Source: Actinomycetes bacterium
Lineage (GTDB): Bacteria > Actinomycetota > Acidimicrobiia > Acidimicrobiales > Palsa-688
Assembly (NCBI GenBank): GCA_021838445.1
Contig: JAKCDU010000005.1
Coordinates: forward strand, 51,250 to 115,249
DNA: 64,000 nt
Reading direction: 5' to 3'
The notes beneath the pieces are model-generated. The model saw only the letters and a program-made list of their open reading frames with translations, was not told the origin of the DNA and made no database searches. This document shows, piece after piece, positions 33,163 through 41,705 of this stretch (position 1 is its first letter; each line of letters opens with the position of its first letter). Made by a program: the position numbers and the translations under genes.

Positions 33163-34325
33163 TACTGCCCCCAGATCCGCTCGCCGAGGCGCAGCAATCC
33201 GGCCAGGTCGTGGATGTCGCCTTCGAACTCGGGCACCATCGCCACCACCTCGGGCGAGCTGCGCAGGTCTCGTTTCAACCCGGCCTCACGCCGGGCCACC
33301 CTGGCGAAATTCCTGAAGTTGGCGGCCACCTCGGCCAGCACCCGCTCGAGCTGGTCGGCCTCGGTGGCCAGGGAGACGGCCAGATCGCCGGCGCGGGCCA
33401 CGGCCGGGGCCTCGTCGCAGAGCCGGGCGGCCCGCTCCTCGGCCCCCTCGTCGAGAAGGTAGTCAGGGAGGACCTTGTTGAGCACCAGGGCCCCCAGGTG
33501 GAAACGCTTGGTCGTGAGAACCTCGATGAAGAACTCGGCCTCCCGGACGGGTGCCCCCTCGAGGGTGCTCACCACCACGAACGTCGTCCTTTGGTCCCGG
33601 AGGAGACGCTCCACCGCCGTGGCCCTCTCCACGAAGCCGTCGTACATGGTCTGGAAGAGGATGAAGAACTCCGCGATGTCCTCCAGGAACTGCGAGCCGA
33701 GGACCCGGTCGGCGACCTGGTAGAACGGCTTGGATGCCAGGTTGACCATGCGGCTGCGGTAGGGGGCGATCAGCAGCCGGAGCAGCTTGGACGAGAAGAA
33801 TTCGGCCATCCGGCGGGGTGCCTCGATGAAGTCGATGGCGTTTCGGGTGGGTGGGGTGTCCACCACGATCAGGTCGAAGTCACCGCTCGAGTGGATCTCG
33901 TAGAGCCTCTCCATGGCGATGTAGTCGTGGCTCTGGACGAACTTACCCGAGATGTTCTGGTACAGGGGATTGGAGAGGATCCTCTGCTCGGTGTCGGGAT
34001 CGGGGGCGTGGCGGCGTACCAGGTCGTCCCAGCTCTGCTTGGTGTCGAGCATGGCCGCCCACAGCTCCCCCCGGGGCTTGACCCCGGTACCGGCGAAGGC
34101 CGCGGCATCCACCTGCTTGACGTCGTTGCCGAACCCCTGCAGGCCGAGAGCCCCGGCCAGGCGGCGGGCCGGATCGACGGTCACCACCAGCACCTTCCCC
34201 CGGTGGCGGACCGCGGACATCGCCGCGATCGCCGCCGCCGTCGTCGTCTTGCCCACCCCCCCGGAGCCGCACGCGATGACGATCTCCTTGGACGACACCA
34301 GTTCCTCGAGCCCGGTTCCAGCCAT
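33162..34325 (-). CDS. ArsA/Get3-like ATPase (second of a pair)
   Basis: A 387-residue P-loop ATPase of the ArsA/GET3 family. Deviant Walker A is GSGGVGKTT (residues 20-28), followed by VDPARRL in switch I and DLIVVDTPPTRNAIDFIEAP around Walker B (about 150). Mycobacterial homologues Rv3679-Rv3680 form a heteromeric pair next to whiB4; here the pair also lies near a whiB gene. Arsenite export is unlikely since no ars gene is present. The ATG at 34325 overlaps the stop of a 31-codon frame (TGATG). Confidence 0.88.
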   Translation of the reverse strand: MAGTGLEELVSSKEIVIACGSGGVGKTTTAAAIAAMSAVRHRGKVLVVTVDPARRLAGALGLQGFGNDVKQVDAAAFAGTGVKPRGELWAAMLDTKQSWDDLVRRHAPDPDTEQRILSNPLYQNISGKFVQSHDYIAMERLYEIHSSGDFDLIVVDTPPTRNAIDFIEAPRRMAEFFSSKLLRLLIAPYRSRMVNLASKPFYQVADRVLGSQFLEDIAEFFILFQTMYDGFVERATAVERLLRDQRTTFVVVSTLEGAPVREAEFFIEVLTTKRFHLGALVLNKVLPDYLLDEGAEERAARLCDEAPAVARAGDLAVSLATEADQLERVLAEVAANFRNFARVARREAGLKRDLRSSPEVVAMVPEFEGDIHDLAGLLRLGERIWGQ

Positions 34326-34420
34326 CAGCCGTCACCGCTCCCGGAGCGCCGCCGCACGACAGGCGCCCACCGGGCCGCGGAGGTCCCGGCCTCGGCGCCG
34401 GGCGTGGGCAGGAACGTCAT
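34325..34420 (-). CDS. Possible 31-residue coupling ORF between the two ArsA-like genes
   Basis: A 31-codon frame from ATG 34420, preceded by GGGAG, to a TGA that shares its A with the ATG of the downstream ATPase gene. It fills the only gap of this otherwise overlapping cluster. The product is Pro/Ala/Arg-rich without recognisable features, so it may serve to load ribosomes onto the next gene rather than make a functional peptide. Confidence 0.35.
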   Translation of the reverse strand: MTFLPTPGAEAGTSAARWAPVVRRRSGSGDG

Positions 34421-34429
34421 GGCTCCCAC

Positions 34430-35386
34430 TCAGTAACCCAGCTCCGCCGACAGGGCGTCGGCGATCTGATGGGTGGCGCGCAGGCCCTGGGCCCGGAAGA
34501 ACAGGTAGGGCATGTACAGCATGGGTATGGCCGGGTCGATGGCCCCGCGTAACCGTTCCAGGTGCTCGGTGCGGGACCGCCGCATGCTCACCGTCAGTCG
34601 GGCTGCCTCGAGCAGCGGGTCGATCGTTCCCCCCAGGCGCTCCTCTACGCCCCGGCGCGCCGGTGCCCCCGAGTCGGCGGCCAGCCGCTCGAACACCTCC
34701 TCCTCGCCCCGCCCGAACAGCTCGGGTAGCACCCTGTTGACCACCACCGCGGCCAGGTCCACGTTGGTCTCCCGCTGCAGCGCGTCGGTGAGCTCGAGGG
34801 TCTCGCTCACCGGCATCTCAGCCGGGGTGGCCACCACCACTACGCCGGTGGTTCGGGCATCGCCCAGGATGTCGAGCATCCAGCCCGTCTGCTGGCGGAC
34901 CAGGCCGACCTGGACCAGCTCGTTCATGGCCTGCGGGGCAGCCAGCTGGCTGACGACATGCCCGCTCGCCGAGGCGTCGGCGACGATCAGGTCGTAGTGG
35001 CGCTCGCGCACCTCCCAGCAGAGCTTGCCGACGGTGACGATCTCCTTGACCCCCGGCGCCGCCGAGGCCACGAAGTCGAACATCTTGGCCAGCGGCCCCA
35101 CCCGCGAGACCAGGGGAAGCTTGAGCTGCAGCGACAGGTACTGCTTCAGCGAGGCTTCGGTGTCCATGGACATGGCCCACAGCCGCGGGGCCACCTCGCG
35201 CTCTTGGAAACGGGTCGGTCCCGTCTCGTAGAACGAGGCGAGATCGCCCTTGGCGTCGATCTCGCACACCAGGGTCTTCTTGCCCCGCTCAGCGGCCAAC
35301 CAAGCCAGGGCGGCGGCGATGGTCGTCTTGCCGACCCCTCCCTTGCCGGTGACGAAGACCAGCTTTCGGTCCAGAAGGTCAGCCAC
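34430..35386 (-). CDS. ArsA/Get3-like ATPase (first of a pair)
   Basis: A 318-residue ArsA-type ATPase with Walker A FVTGKGGVGKTT (about 11-22), the switch segment CEIDAKGDLASFYE and YDLIVADASASGHVVSQLAAPQAM near Walker B. It is shorter than its partner and lacks a clear hydrophobic-cargo domain, so the two probably form a heteromer. GTG 35386 is chosen for the family-like N terminus (VADLLDRKLVFVTGKGG); it overlaps the DUF3107 stop by 8 bp. A longer frame to 35422 is less likely. Confidence 0.88.
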   Translation of the reverse strand: MADLLDRKLVFVTGKGGVGKTTIAAALAWLAAERGKKTLVCEIDAKGDLASFYETGPTRFQEREVAPRLWAMSMDTEASLKQYLSLQLKLPLVSRVGPLAKMFDFVASAAPGVKEIVTVGKLCWEVRERHYDLIVADASASGHVVSQLAAPQAMNELVQVGLVRQQTGWMLDILGDARTTGVVVVATPAEMPVSETLELTDALQRETNVDLAAVVVNRVLPELFGRGEEEVFERLAADSGAPARRGVEERLGGTIDPLLEAARLTVSMRRSRTEHLERLRGAIDPAIPMLYMPYLFFRAQGLRATHQIADALSAELGY

Positions 35387-35624
35387 GCACCGCGGTGCCG
35401 AACCCGACCCGCCTCTCGTCACTCGCCGTGTTGAGCTCGATATAGGCGATACGGGCGGCGGGAACGCCTATGCGACGCCCCTTGCGGTCGGTCAGCCACA
35501 GGACCGCCGTTTCCGACCCGAGGACCTCTTCCACCTGAGCGGTGATCCTGTCGGCCTCGGTACCCTCGGGCAGCTCGACCTCTATCTCCTTGGGCGACTG
35601 CACCACACCGATACGCACGTCCAC
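35379..35624 (-). CDS. DUF3107 family protein
   Basis: An 81-residue protein of DUF3107, small actinobacterial proteins of unknown function. It begins DVRIGVVQSPKEIEVELPEG and ends with the family-like DRKGRRIGVPAARIAYIEL. GTG 35624 has GGGAGAG 5-6 nt upstream and is preferred over the in-frame GTG at 35618. It leads the DUF3107-ArsA-ArsA-PdtaS minus-strand unit, with an 8-bp overlap into the first ATPase gene. Confidence 0.82.
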   Translation of the reverse strand: MDVRIGVVQSPKEIEVELPEGTEADRITAQVEEVLGSETAVLWLTDRKGRRIGVPAARIAYIELNTASDERRVGFGTAVRG

Positions 35625-35732
35625 GTGGACTCTCCCTCGATCATCGTCTCTGACCGCACCATCGTAGGCGCCCCTTGCCCTCCAACCGGCTCGCCGTCCC
35701 CTCCGTCGGCGCCCGTCGTCGCTGCCCCCCGC

Positions 35733-35738
35733 TAGCTT
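35733..35738 (+). promoter_or_regulatory. -10 element of a probable leaderless promoter (dGTPase-like gene)
   Basis: TAGCTT ends 6 nt before the GTG at 35745. The gene diverges from DUF3107 across about 110 bp. Confidence 0.55.
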
Positions 35739-35744
35739 GGCAGC

Positions 35745-36866
35745 GTGTCGGTGGAGCGAGCCGAGAGATGGGCGGCCACCATGTCCGGCCACCGGCGGGT
35801 GGCGTCGGCCGTCCGCCAGGCCCATCGCGACGACGACCGGGTTCGGGTCGGCATCGCCGCCGCGCTCGACCGCCCGGCCCGCCAGGCCGAGGAGGACGAG
35901 TGTCTGGTCGCGGGGGCGACCCGTTCGGCTCCGCAACCCGACCGGCGGGCCGCGGAGGAGGAACCCGACGCGCTGCGCACCTGCTTCGAGCAGGACCGCG
36001 ACCGTATCCTCCACTCGGCGGCGTTCCGACGCCTGGCCGGCAAGACCCAGGTGTTCATCTTCCCCGCCGATCACCAGCGCACCCGACTCACCCACGCCCT
36101 CGAGGTGGCCCAGGTGGCCGTGGCCATCGCCCGGGCGTGCCGGCTCAACGTGGCCCTGACCGAGGCCATCGCCCTCGGCCATGACTGCGGTCACGGCCCC
36201 GGAGGCCACGCCTCCGAGGACGCCTTCTCGGTGTTCGTGCCCGGCTTCGACCATGCCGTGTGGGGGGCAGACGTCACCGCCGCTCCGCTCAACCTCTGCC
36301 GAGAGACCCTCGACGGGATCCGCAACCACTCGTGGTCGAGGCCGGCGCCTTCGACACCCGAGGGCCAGGTGGTCGGGCTGGCCGACCGGGTGGCCTACTG
36401 CGCCCACGATCTCGAGGACGCCGCCGCCACCGGTCTGGTCTCACCCAGCGAGCTTCCCCCCGCAGTCGTCGAGCTGTGCGGGTCGGACCGCTCGAGCCAG
36501 CTGCACGCCTTCATCACCGACATCGTGGCGACGGTCACCACCACCGGCCTGATCGGCATGTCCGAGCCGATGGGCGAGGCGCTCGCCGCGCTGCGAGCCT
36601 TCAACCACGAGCGCATCTATCTGCGCCCCGAGTCGGTGGCCCAGGGCCAGACCGTGGTGGTGCTGCTGCGCGCTCTGGTGGAGCACCTGAGCGAGCACCC
36701 CGAAGCCATGGCCTCCGAGCCGTTGGCCGACGACCCGCTGATGGCCTCGGTCGCCTACGTGGACGGCATGACCGACAGGTACGCGTGCACGGCGGCGGTG
36801 AGGCTCCTCGGCTGGGACCCCGACCGGCTCCCTCGAGGTCAGGACACCGGCACCGGTACGTGGTGA
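35745..36866 (+). CDS. dGTPase-like HD-domain triphosphohydrolase
   Basis: A 373-residue HD-domain protein resembling deoxyguanosinetriphosphate triphosphohydrolase-like enzymes, which convert dNTP to deoxynucleoside and tripolyphosphate. Metal and substrate residues are in RDRILHSAAFRRLAGKTQVF, TRLTHALEVAQVA (His near 118) and ALGHDCGHGPGGHASE (HD near 146), with a later Asp in LADRVAYCAHDLEDA. The N-terminal 60 residues are an extra helical segment. GTG 35745 is supported by the -10 element. Confidence 0.88.
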   Translation: MSVERAERWAATMSGHRRVASAVRQAHRDDDRVRVGIAAALDRPARQAEEDECLVAGATRSAPQPDRRAAEEEPDALRTCFEQDRDRILHSAAFRRLAGKTQVFIFPADHQRTRLTHALEVAQVAVAIARACRLNVALTEAIALGHDCGHGPGGHASEDAFSVFVPGFDHAVWGADVTAAPLNLCRETLDGIRNHSWSRPAPSTPEGQVVGLADRVAYCAHDLEDAAATGLVSPSELPPAVVELCGSDRSSQLHAFITDIVATVTTTGLIGMSEPMGEALAALRAFNHERIYLRPESVAQGQTVVVLLRALVEHLSEHPEAMASEPLADDPLMASVAYVDGMTDRYACTAAVRLLGWDPDRLPRGQDTGTGTW

Positions 36867-36963
36867 CCCCCGCGGCGCCAGCGGCGTCGTAAGGATCGGG
36901 AGGCGACCCTCCGCGCCGGCAGCGACCGGCAGCGAAGCCGGGGACCGGCGGTGTGGCCCGGCG

Positions 36964-37698
36964 TCAGTCCCTCTCGTCCAGCCAGGCCCGGGCGTGTCGG
37001 GCGGCCCACTCCCTGCTGATCCGACCGGTGAACATGGAGGCCAGCGCGTCCCGATCGGCCAGCGCCATGAACACGTGGCCCACCACGACGACACCGACGG
37101 CCAGAGCCGACCAGTCGTGCACGAACGTGGCACCGGTCCGCCACGACAGCGGCCACGGGTGGTACCAGCGCATGACTATCCCGGTGGCCAGCAGGACCAG
37201 CGCCACCCCCGCGGTCCATGCCGCGTTGAGCTTCTGACCTGCGTTGAACTTGCCCGTCGCCAGTTGACCGCGGAGGGCCCGACGCTGACCCCGTTGGCTG
37301 AACACGGCCCGCAGCCATAGCCGGTCGGACCGGCTCCAGCGGTTGAAGCGGCGCAGATCGGCCCTGAGCGCCCGGCCCCACGGTCCGGCCAGAGCCAGGA
37401 CCAGCGGCAGCGGCAGGGCCAGCCCGCAGTAGACGTGGACGTCCTGCACCAACGCCCGACGTCCCACCGCCTGGCCCAGCGGCTCGAGATACAGAGCGGC
37501 GCCGGTGAACACCAGGACCAGGATCAGCACGGCGTTGACCCAGTGCACGGCCCGCTCCACCCGGTCGAAACGGGCCAGGCGACCGTCCGATGCCGCGGCC
37601 CGCTCGGCGCCGCGGTCCGATGCCGCGGCCCGCTCGGCGCCGCGGTCCGATGCCGCGGTCCCGATGGCGCCGGGGGCCCCGGCCGCGTCGGCGGTCAC
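36964..37698 (-). CDS. Cytochrome b561/FdnI-like membrane heme subunit
   Basis: A 244-residue membrane protein with four predicted helices and histidines suited to two b hemes (RAVHWVNAVL, VHVYCGLAL, FVHDWSALAVGVVVVGHVF). It resembles formate-dehydrogenase gamma or cytochrome b561 subunits. The first 40 residues are a hydrophilic repeat (AASDRGAERA units) encoded by a 30-bp tandem repeat. It follows the molybdopterin oxidoreductase gene by 6 bp, so it is probably its quinol-side electron partner, comparable to MsrQ with MsrP. Confidence 0.82.
   Translation of the reverse strand: MTADAAGAPGAIGTAASDRGAERAAASDRGAERAAASDGRLARFDRVERAVHWVNAVLILVLVFTGAALYLEPLGQAVGRRALVQDVHVYCGLALPLPLVLALAGPWGRALRADLRRFNRWSRSDRLWLRAVFSQRGQRRALRGQLATGKFNAGQKLNAAWTAGVALVLLATGIVMRWYHPWPLSWRTGATFVHDWSALAVGVVVVGHVFMALADRDALASMFTGRISREWAARHARAWLDERD
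37585..37658. repeat. 30-bp tandem repeat, about 2.5 copies, within the cytochrome b gene
   Basis: Exact copies at 37585-37614 and 37615-37644 plus a 14-base partial copy at 37645-37658. The unit is a multiple of three and encodes ten residues near the N terminus, so copy number can change without breaking the frame. Confidence 0.85.
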
Positions 37699-37704
37699 CG
37701 GCGG

Positions 37705-38445
37705 TCAGGTCGCCGGATCATTGCGACCGTTGCTCCGCCCGACCCACGCTTCGACGTCGTAGTTGCCCACGGTCTCCCAGTAACCGGGCTCCACAGAAGA
37801 GACCACATCGATGGCTGACAGCCATTTGATGGACTTGTACCCGTACATCGGCGCGACGTAGAGCCGGACCGGGCCACCGTGGGCCTGGCTCAGAGGTCGA
37901 TCGTCGAGCGAGTAAGCCACGATCACGTCGTCGCGCCGGGCCTCGTCGAGGGTGAGGCTCTCGGTGTAGACACCATCGAAGGACCGGAAGCGCAGCGCCT
38001 TGGCCCTCGGCTGGACCCCGGCCTGGTCGAGCAGGTTCGACAGCAGGACCCCCTTCCAGCGCACTCCCGGCACCCGCCACCCGGTGACGCACTGGAAGGC
38101 CCGGACCAGCTCCCGCGGCGGGAGCAGCTGCAGATCGTCGAGCGTCAGGTCGAGCCGGCGATCCACCAGACCGTCCACCACCAGCCGGTAGGCGCTGTCG
38201 GTCACCGACGGGTAGCCGTCGGTGACCGTGTAGTAACGGAAATAGGCCCCCGGAAGCAGCCCCGTCAGTCCCGTCGGGTCGATCTGCTGCACCGGGGTGA
38301 GCACGGCGTCCAGCCCGCCCTGGATGCTCGATCCGGTGACCACGCCGATGGCTCCCAGACCGAGCAGGCCGAGGACCACCCGGCGGCCCACCGGAGCACC
38401 GCGGTCGTCCCCGGCCGGGGTCGGTTCGGTCTCTGGCATGGCCAT
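37705..38445 (-). CDS. Molybdopterin-dependent oxidoreductase (sulfite oxidase / MsrP fold)
   Basis: A 246-residue protein of the sulfite-oxidase superfamily. The molybdenum-ligating Cys is in FQCVTGWRVPGVRWKGV (about residue 118), and HGGPVRLYVAPMYGYKSIKWL is the C-terminal signature. The N terminus has a twin Arg (GRRVVLGLLG) before a hydrophobic stretch, fitting Tat export. Together with the following cytochrome b it forms a membrane-linked reductase, perhaps repairing oxidised methionine as MsrPQ does; the substrate is not proven. Confidence 0.86.
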   Translation of the reverse strand: MAMPETEPTPAGDDRGAPVGRRVVLGLLGLGAIGVVTGSSIQGGLDAVLTPVQQIDPTGLTGLLPGAYFRYYTVTDGYPSVTDSAYRLVVDGLVDRRLDLTLDDLQLLPPRELVRAFQCVTGWRVPGVRWKGVLLSNLLDQAGVQPRAKALRFRSFDGVYTESLTLDEARRDDVIVAYSLDDRPLSQAHGGPVRLYVAPMYGYKSIKWLSAIDVVSSVEPGYWETVGNYDVEAWVGRSNGRNDPAT

Positions 38446-38480
38446 ATTCTGCGCCTCTCAGCCTCGCTATTCGGCGCGGC

Positions 38481-39683
38481 TCAGTTGAGGGTCAGTTCCG
38501 GGCGGAACACCCGGGCCGGGCCCTTCTTCACGATGGCCTCAGCCAAGCCGGCGAACGCCCGACCGGCCTCCGAGTCCGGGGCGTCGACGACGATGGGACG
38601 TCCTTGATCGCCGCCTTCGCGCAGGGCCGGGTCCATCGGGATGCGGGCCAAGAGGGGTATCCCGAGCTCCTGGGCGAGCTGCTCGCCGCCGCCCTCACCG
38701 AAAGGAGTCTGGCGGCTGCCGTCGGGCATGGTCCACCAGCTCATGTTCTCGATCACGCCGCGCATCGGCAGATTGAGCTTCTTGGCCATGTAGGCGCTGC
38801 GCTGGGCCACCTTGCGGGCCGCCGGCTGGGGGGTGGTGACGACGTACATCTCCGAGGTCGGCAGGTACTGGGCCATGGACAGGGCCACGTCCCCGGTGCC
38901 GGGCGGCATGTCGACGAGGAGGAATTCCGGGTCGCCCCAGTCGACATCGACGAGGAACTGCTCCAGGGCCTTGTGCAGCATGGGCCCGCGCCACACCACC
39001 GGCTGGGCATCCTCGAGGAAGAAGCCCATGGAGATGCAGCGCACACCGTGGGCCTTGGGGGGCAGCATCTTCAGGTCGTGCACGATCGGGTCCTCGTGCA
39101 CGCCGAGCATGGCGGGCACCGAGAAGCCATAGACGTCAGCGTCGAGGATGCCCACGTCGTGGCCCGAAGCGGCCAGGCTGACCGCCAGGTTGACCGTGAC
39201 CGAAGACTTGCCCACCCCGCCCTTCCCGGAGCTGATCCCTATGACCCGGGTTCGGCTTCGGGGGCCGAAGGGATTGGCCCGGCCCTCCTCGTGGCCGAGG
39301 GGACGGGCCCCGTGGCTGTGGCCGTGGCCGTGGCCGTGATCGGAAGTGGGACCGGCACCGGCCGGCGATCCCTCCCAGGCCTGGGGGTCGGCAGTCCGGC
39401 CCGCCATCCGGGCCCGCACCGACTGCAGCTGCTCGGGGGTCATGACCGTTAGGTCGACGGCGACGTCCTTGACCCCCTTGACCGCGAGGAGGGCCGTGCG
39501 CACCCGCCGGGTCACCTCGTCGCGCATGGGGCAGCCGGCCACCGTCAAGGCGATGGTGGCGGTGACCCGCCCCCGCCGGGCGGAGACCTGGCGCACCATC
39601 CCCAAGTCGACGATGCTCACATGAAGTTCCGGGTCGGTGACCGGTCTCAGAGCCTCGAGCAGCTGCTGGTCGGATGGGCCCAT
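38481..39683 (-). CDS. Mrp/ApbC family Fe-S carrier ATPase with DUF59 domain
   Basis: A 400-residue protein: MIP18/DUF59 domain (about 1-85, with the family Cys in VAGCPMRDEV), a linker with a His/Gly run (DHGHGHGHSHG near 114-124), and a Mrp/Nbp35 ATPase with Walker A GKGGVGKSS (about 152-160) and LVDMPPGTGDVALSM. The CxxC that bridges a cluster in enterobacterial ApbC is absent after VIENMSWW, a variation also found in other actinobacterial Mrp proteins. It should deliver or repair Fe-S clusters; the SufR-like regulator and the desulfurase lie nearby. Confidence 0.88.
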   Translation of the reverse strand: MGPSDQQLLEALRPVTDPELHVSIVDLGMVRQVSARRGRVTATIALTVAGCPMRDEVTRRVRTALLAVKGVKDVAVDLTVMTPEQLQSVRARMAGRTADPQAWEGSPAGAGPTSDHGHGHGHSHGARPLGHEEGRANPFGPRSRTRVIGISSGKGGVGKSSVTVNLAVSLAASGHDVGILDADVYGFSVPAMLGVHEDPIVHDLKMLPPKAHGVRCISMGFFLEDAQPVVWRGPMLHKALEQFLVDVDWGDPEFLLVDMPPGTGDVALSMAQYLPTSEMYVVTTPQPAARKVAQRSAYMAKKLNLPMRGVIENMSWWTMPDGSRQTPFGEGGGEQLAQELGIPLLARIPMDPALREGGDQGRPIVVDAPDSEAGRAFAGLAEAIVKKGPARVFRPELTLN

Positions 39684-39726
39684 CAGCCGGCAACCGGCTC
39701 AGAGAGATTTCCACTACGCACATAGT

Positions 39727-39732
39727 TAGAAT
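39727..39732 (+). promoter_or_regulatory. -10 element of a probable leaderless promoter (SufR-like gene)
   Basis: TAGAAT lies 6 nt before the GTG at 39739, in a 55-bp spacer from which the Mrp gene diverges. A regulator binding here could control both directions. Confidence 0.6.
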
Positions 39733-39738
39733 AGCCCC

Positions 39739-40500
39739 GTGGCCACTTATACGGATCAGCTGGCTGCGTCACCGCCGGGCCCCGGCCCAGACGATGCCGC
39801 GTTCTCAGCAGCGGTCGCGGCGGTCACCTCCGCTTTCGGCGACCCCACCCGCCGGCGGATCTACCTGTTCGTGCGGGAGAGCCCGGAGGGGGTGACCGCC
39901 GCTGAGGTCGCCGAGCGTTTCGCGCTGCACTCCAACGTGGCCCGTCACCACCTGGACAAGCTGACCGCCGGGGGATACCTCGAAGTCCACGTGGCCCGGG
40001 CTCAGGGGGGCGGTGCGGGACGGCCGTCGAAGCGCTACCGCTCGTCGGCCGAGCAGGCGGGGCTGTCGTTCCCCCCGCTACCCCGCCGCGGCGACGACCT
40101 GCTCATCATGCTCCTCGGGGAGGCCCTGTCCCGGCTTCCCCAGGACCAGGCGGAAGCCATGGCCGAGCGCGTCGGGGAGGAATACGGCCGGCGCTTGGCC
40201 GACCAGATGTCCCCCGGTGAGGGACACCGCTCTTTCCGAGTGGCCCTGCACGCCATCGCCGACGCCCTCACCGCCCACGGTTTCGAGGCCCACGCCGAGG
40301 CCCGGGGCGGCTCACTGGCTCTCATCAAGGACGCCTGCCCCTTCTTCGACACGGCCCGGCAGCATCCGGTCATCTGCGCGGTGGACCGGGGCATGGTCCG
40401 GGGCATGCTGACGGGCCTCTACGGCGGGGATGCCACCGTGGCCACCGAATCCTCGCGGGCTCTCGGCGACGACACCTGCGTGAGCGTCAGCATCGGCTAG
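39739..40500 (+). CDS. SufR-like winged-helix regulator
   Basis: A 253-residue regulator with an N-terminal winged helix of the ArsR/DeoR type (FGDPTRRRIYLFVRE, then HSNVARHHLDKL as recognition helix) and a C-terminal sensor domain. Cysteines CPFF-x8-VIC (a C-x12-C pair near residues 200-213) and one near the end resemble the cluster-binding site of SufR, the Fe-S-sensing repressor of suf genes. It is flanked by an Fe-S carrier and a cysteine desulfurase. Which promoter it binds is not shown by sequence. Confidence 0.78.
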   Translation: MATYTDQLAASPPGPGPDDAAFSAAVAAVTSAFGDPTRRRIYLFVRESPEGVTAAEVAERFALHSNVARHHLDKLTAGGYLEVHVARAQGGGAGRPSKRYRSSAEQAGLSFPPLPRRGDDLLIMLLGEALSRLPQDQAEAMAERVGEEYGRRLADQMSPGEGHRSFRVALHAIADALTAHGFEAHAEARGGSLALIKDACPFFDTARQHPVICAVDRGMVRGMLTGLYGGDATVATESSRALGDDTCVSVSIG

Positions 40501-40507
40501 CCGCCCG

Positions 40508-41674
40508 GTGCGCGCCTACCTCGACCACGCTTCCACCTCGCCTCTGCGTCCCGAGGCCCGTGAGGCCCTCGAACGCTGGCTCGGGGCCGCTGACCCGGGG
40601 CGGGTGCACACCGAAGGGCGCATGGCCCGGGCCGCCCTGGAGGATGCCCGCCAGGAGGTGGCCGCCCTGTTCGGCACCCGCCCCCGGCAGGTGATCTTCA
40701 CCTCGGGGGCCACCGAGTCCATCAACGCCGCCACCTACGGGGCCCTGGCCGGCCGGCCGCCCGGTTCGCGGGAGGCGGTGCTGAGCGATGTGGAGCACAG
40801 CGCGGTGCGCGAGGCGTCGGCCATGTGGGCGTCGGCGCGCCACGCCGTCGGTGTCGATGCCGTCGGTATCGTCGACCCGGCCGAGATCGACGGATTGCTG
40901 CGCCGCCAACCTGACGTGGCCCTCGTGCACTGCCAGTTCGCCAACCACGAGGTCGGCACCCTCCAACCCATCGATGAGGTGGCGTCCCTGTGCCGGGCGG
41001 CCGGCGTCGCGCTGCACGTCGACGCCGCGGCCGCCGCCGGGCGGGTCCCCATCGATTTCGACGCCTCGGGCGTGGATCTGATGTCGGTGTCGGCCCACAA
41101 GATGGGTGGGCCGGCCGGCGCCGGCGCCCTACTGGTCCGCAGAGGTCTCCGGGTAGCACCGCTGATCGTGGGGGGCGCCCAGGAGCGCGCCCGCCGGGGC
41201 GGCCTGGAGAACGTCGCGGCGGCCGCCGCTTTCGGGGCGACCGCCGCCCACCTGAGCTCCCCCACTGGGGAATCGACGGTGCTGGCCGCCGAAGCCGCCG
41301 CGGCCCGGCGCCGCCTGGACCGCCTGCGGGCCGCCATCTCGGCCGCCGTCCCGGGGATCACCTGGTACGGGCCGGACGACCCTCGCCAGGCCCTTCCCCA
41401 CATCGTGTGCTTCGGGGTGGACGGCGTTGAGGCCGAAGCGGTGCTGGTCGGGCTGGACCGCGTTGGAGTGGCGGCCCACTCCGGCAATTCGTGCTCATCG
41501 GAGACCCTCGAGCCGTCCCCGGTTCTCGCCGCCATGGGCGTCGACGCCCAGCACAGCCTGCGCCTGTCGGTCGGCTGGTCGAACACCGACGACGAGGTGG
41601 ACCTGGCGAGCCGGGCGCTCGGCCGGGTGGTCGAGGACCTGCGCCGACTCGGTGACCTGTCGGGCGGGCGGTGA
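40508..41674 (+). CDS. Cysteine desulfurase (NifS/IscS type)
   Basis: A 388-residue PLP enzyme that takes sulfur from cysteine for Fe-S clusters, tRNA thiolation or molybdopterin. It starts with the typical YLDHASTSPLRPEA. The PLP lysine is in SAHKMGGP (about residue 197) and the persulfide-forming Cys in SGNSCSSE (about 330), on a long group-I-type loop. GTG 40508 lies 7 bp after the SufR-like stop. No scaffold gene (IscU/SufU) is adjacent, so the sulfur acceptor is unknown. Confidence 0.92.
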   Translation: MRAYLDHASTSPLRPEAREALERWLGAADPGRVHTEGRMARAALEDARQEVAALFGTRPRQVIFTSGATESINAATYGALAGRPPGSREAVLSDVEHSAVREASAMWASARHAVGVDAVGIVDPAEIDGLLRRQPDVALVHCQFANHEVGTLQPIDEVASLCRAAGVALHVDAAAAAGRVPIDFDASGVDLMSVSAHKMGGPAGAGALLVRRGLRVAPLIVGGAQERARRGGLENVAAAAAFGATAAHLSSPTGESTVLAAEAAAARRRLDRLRAAISAAVPGITWYGPDDPRQALPHIVCFGVDGVEAEAVLVGLDRVGVAAHSGNSCSSETLEPSPVLAAMGVDAQHSLRLSVGWSNTDDEVDLASRALGRVVEDLRRLGDLSGGR

Positions 41675-41705
41675 CGGTGCCGGGCGGCCGCCCTCGCCTC
41701 GGCTG

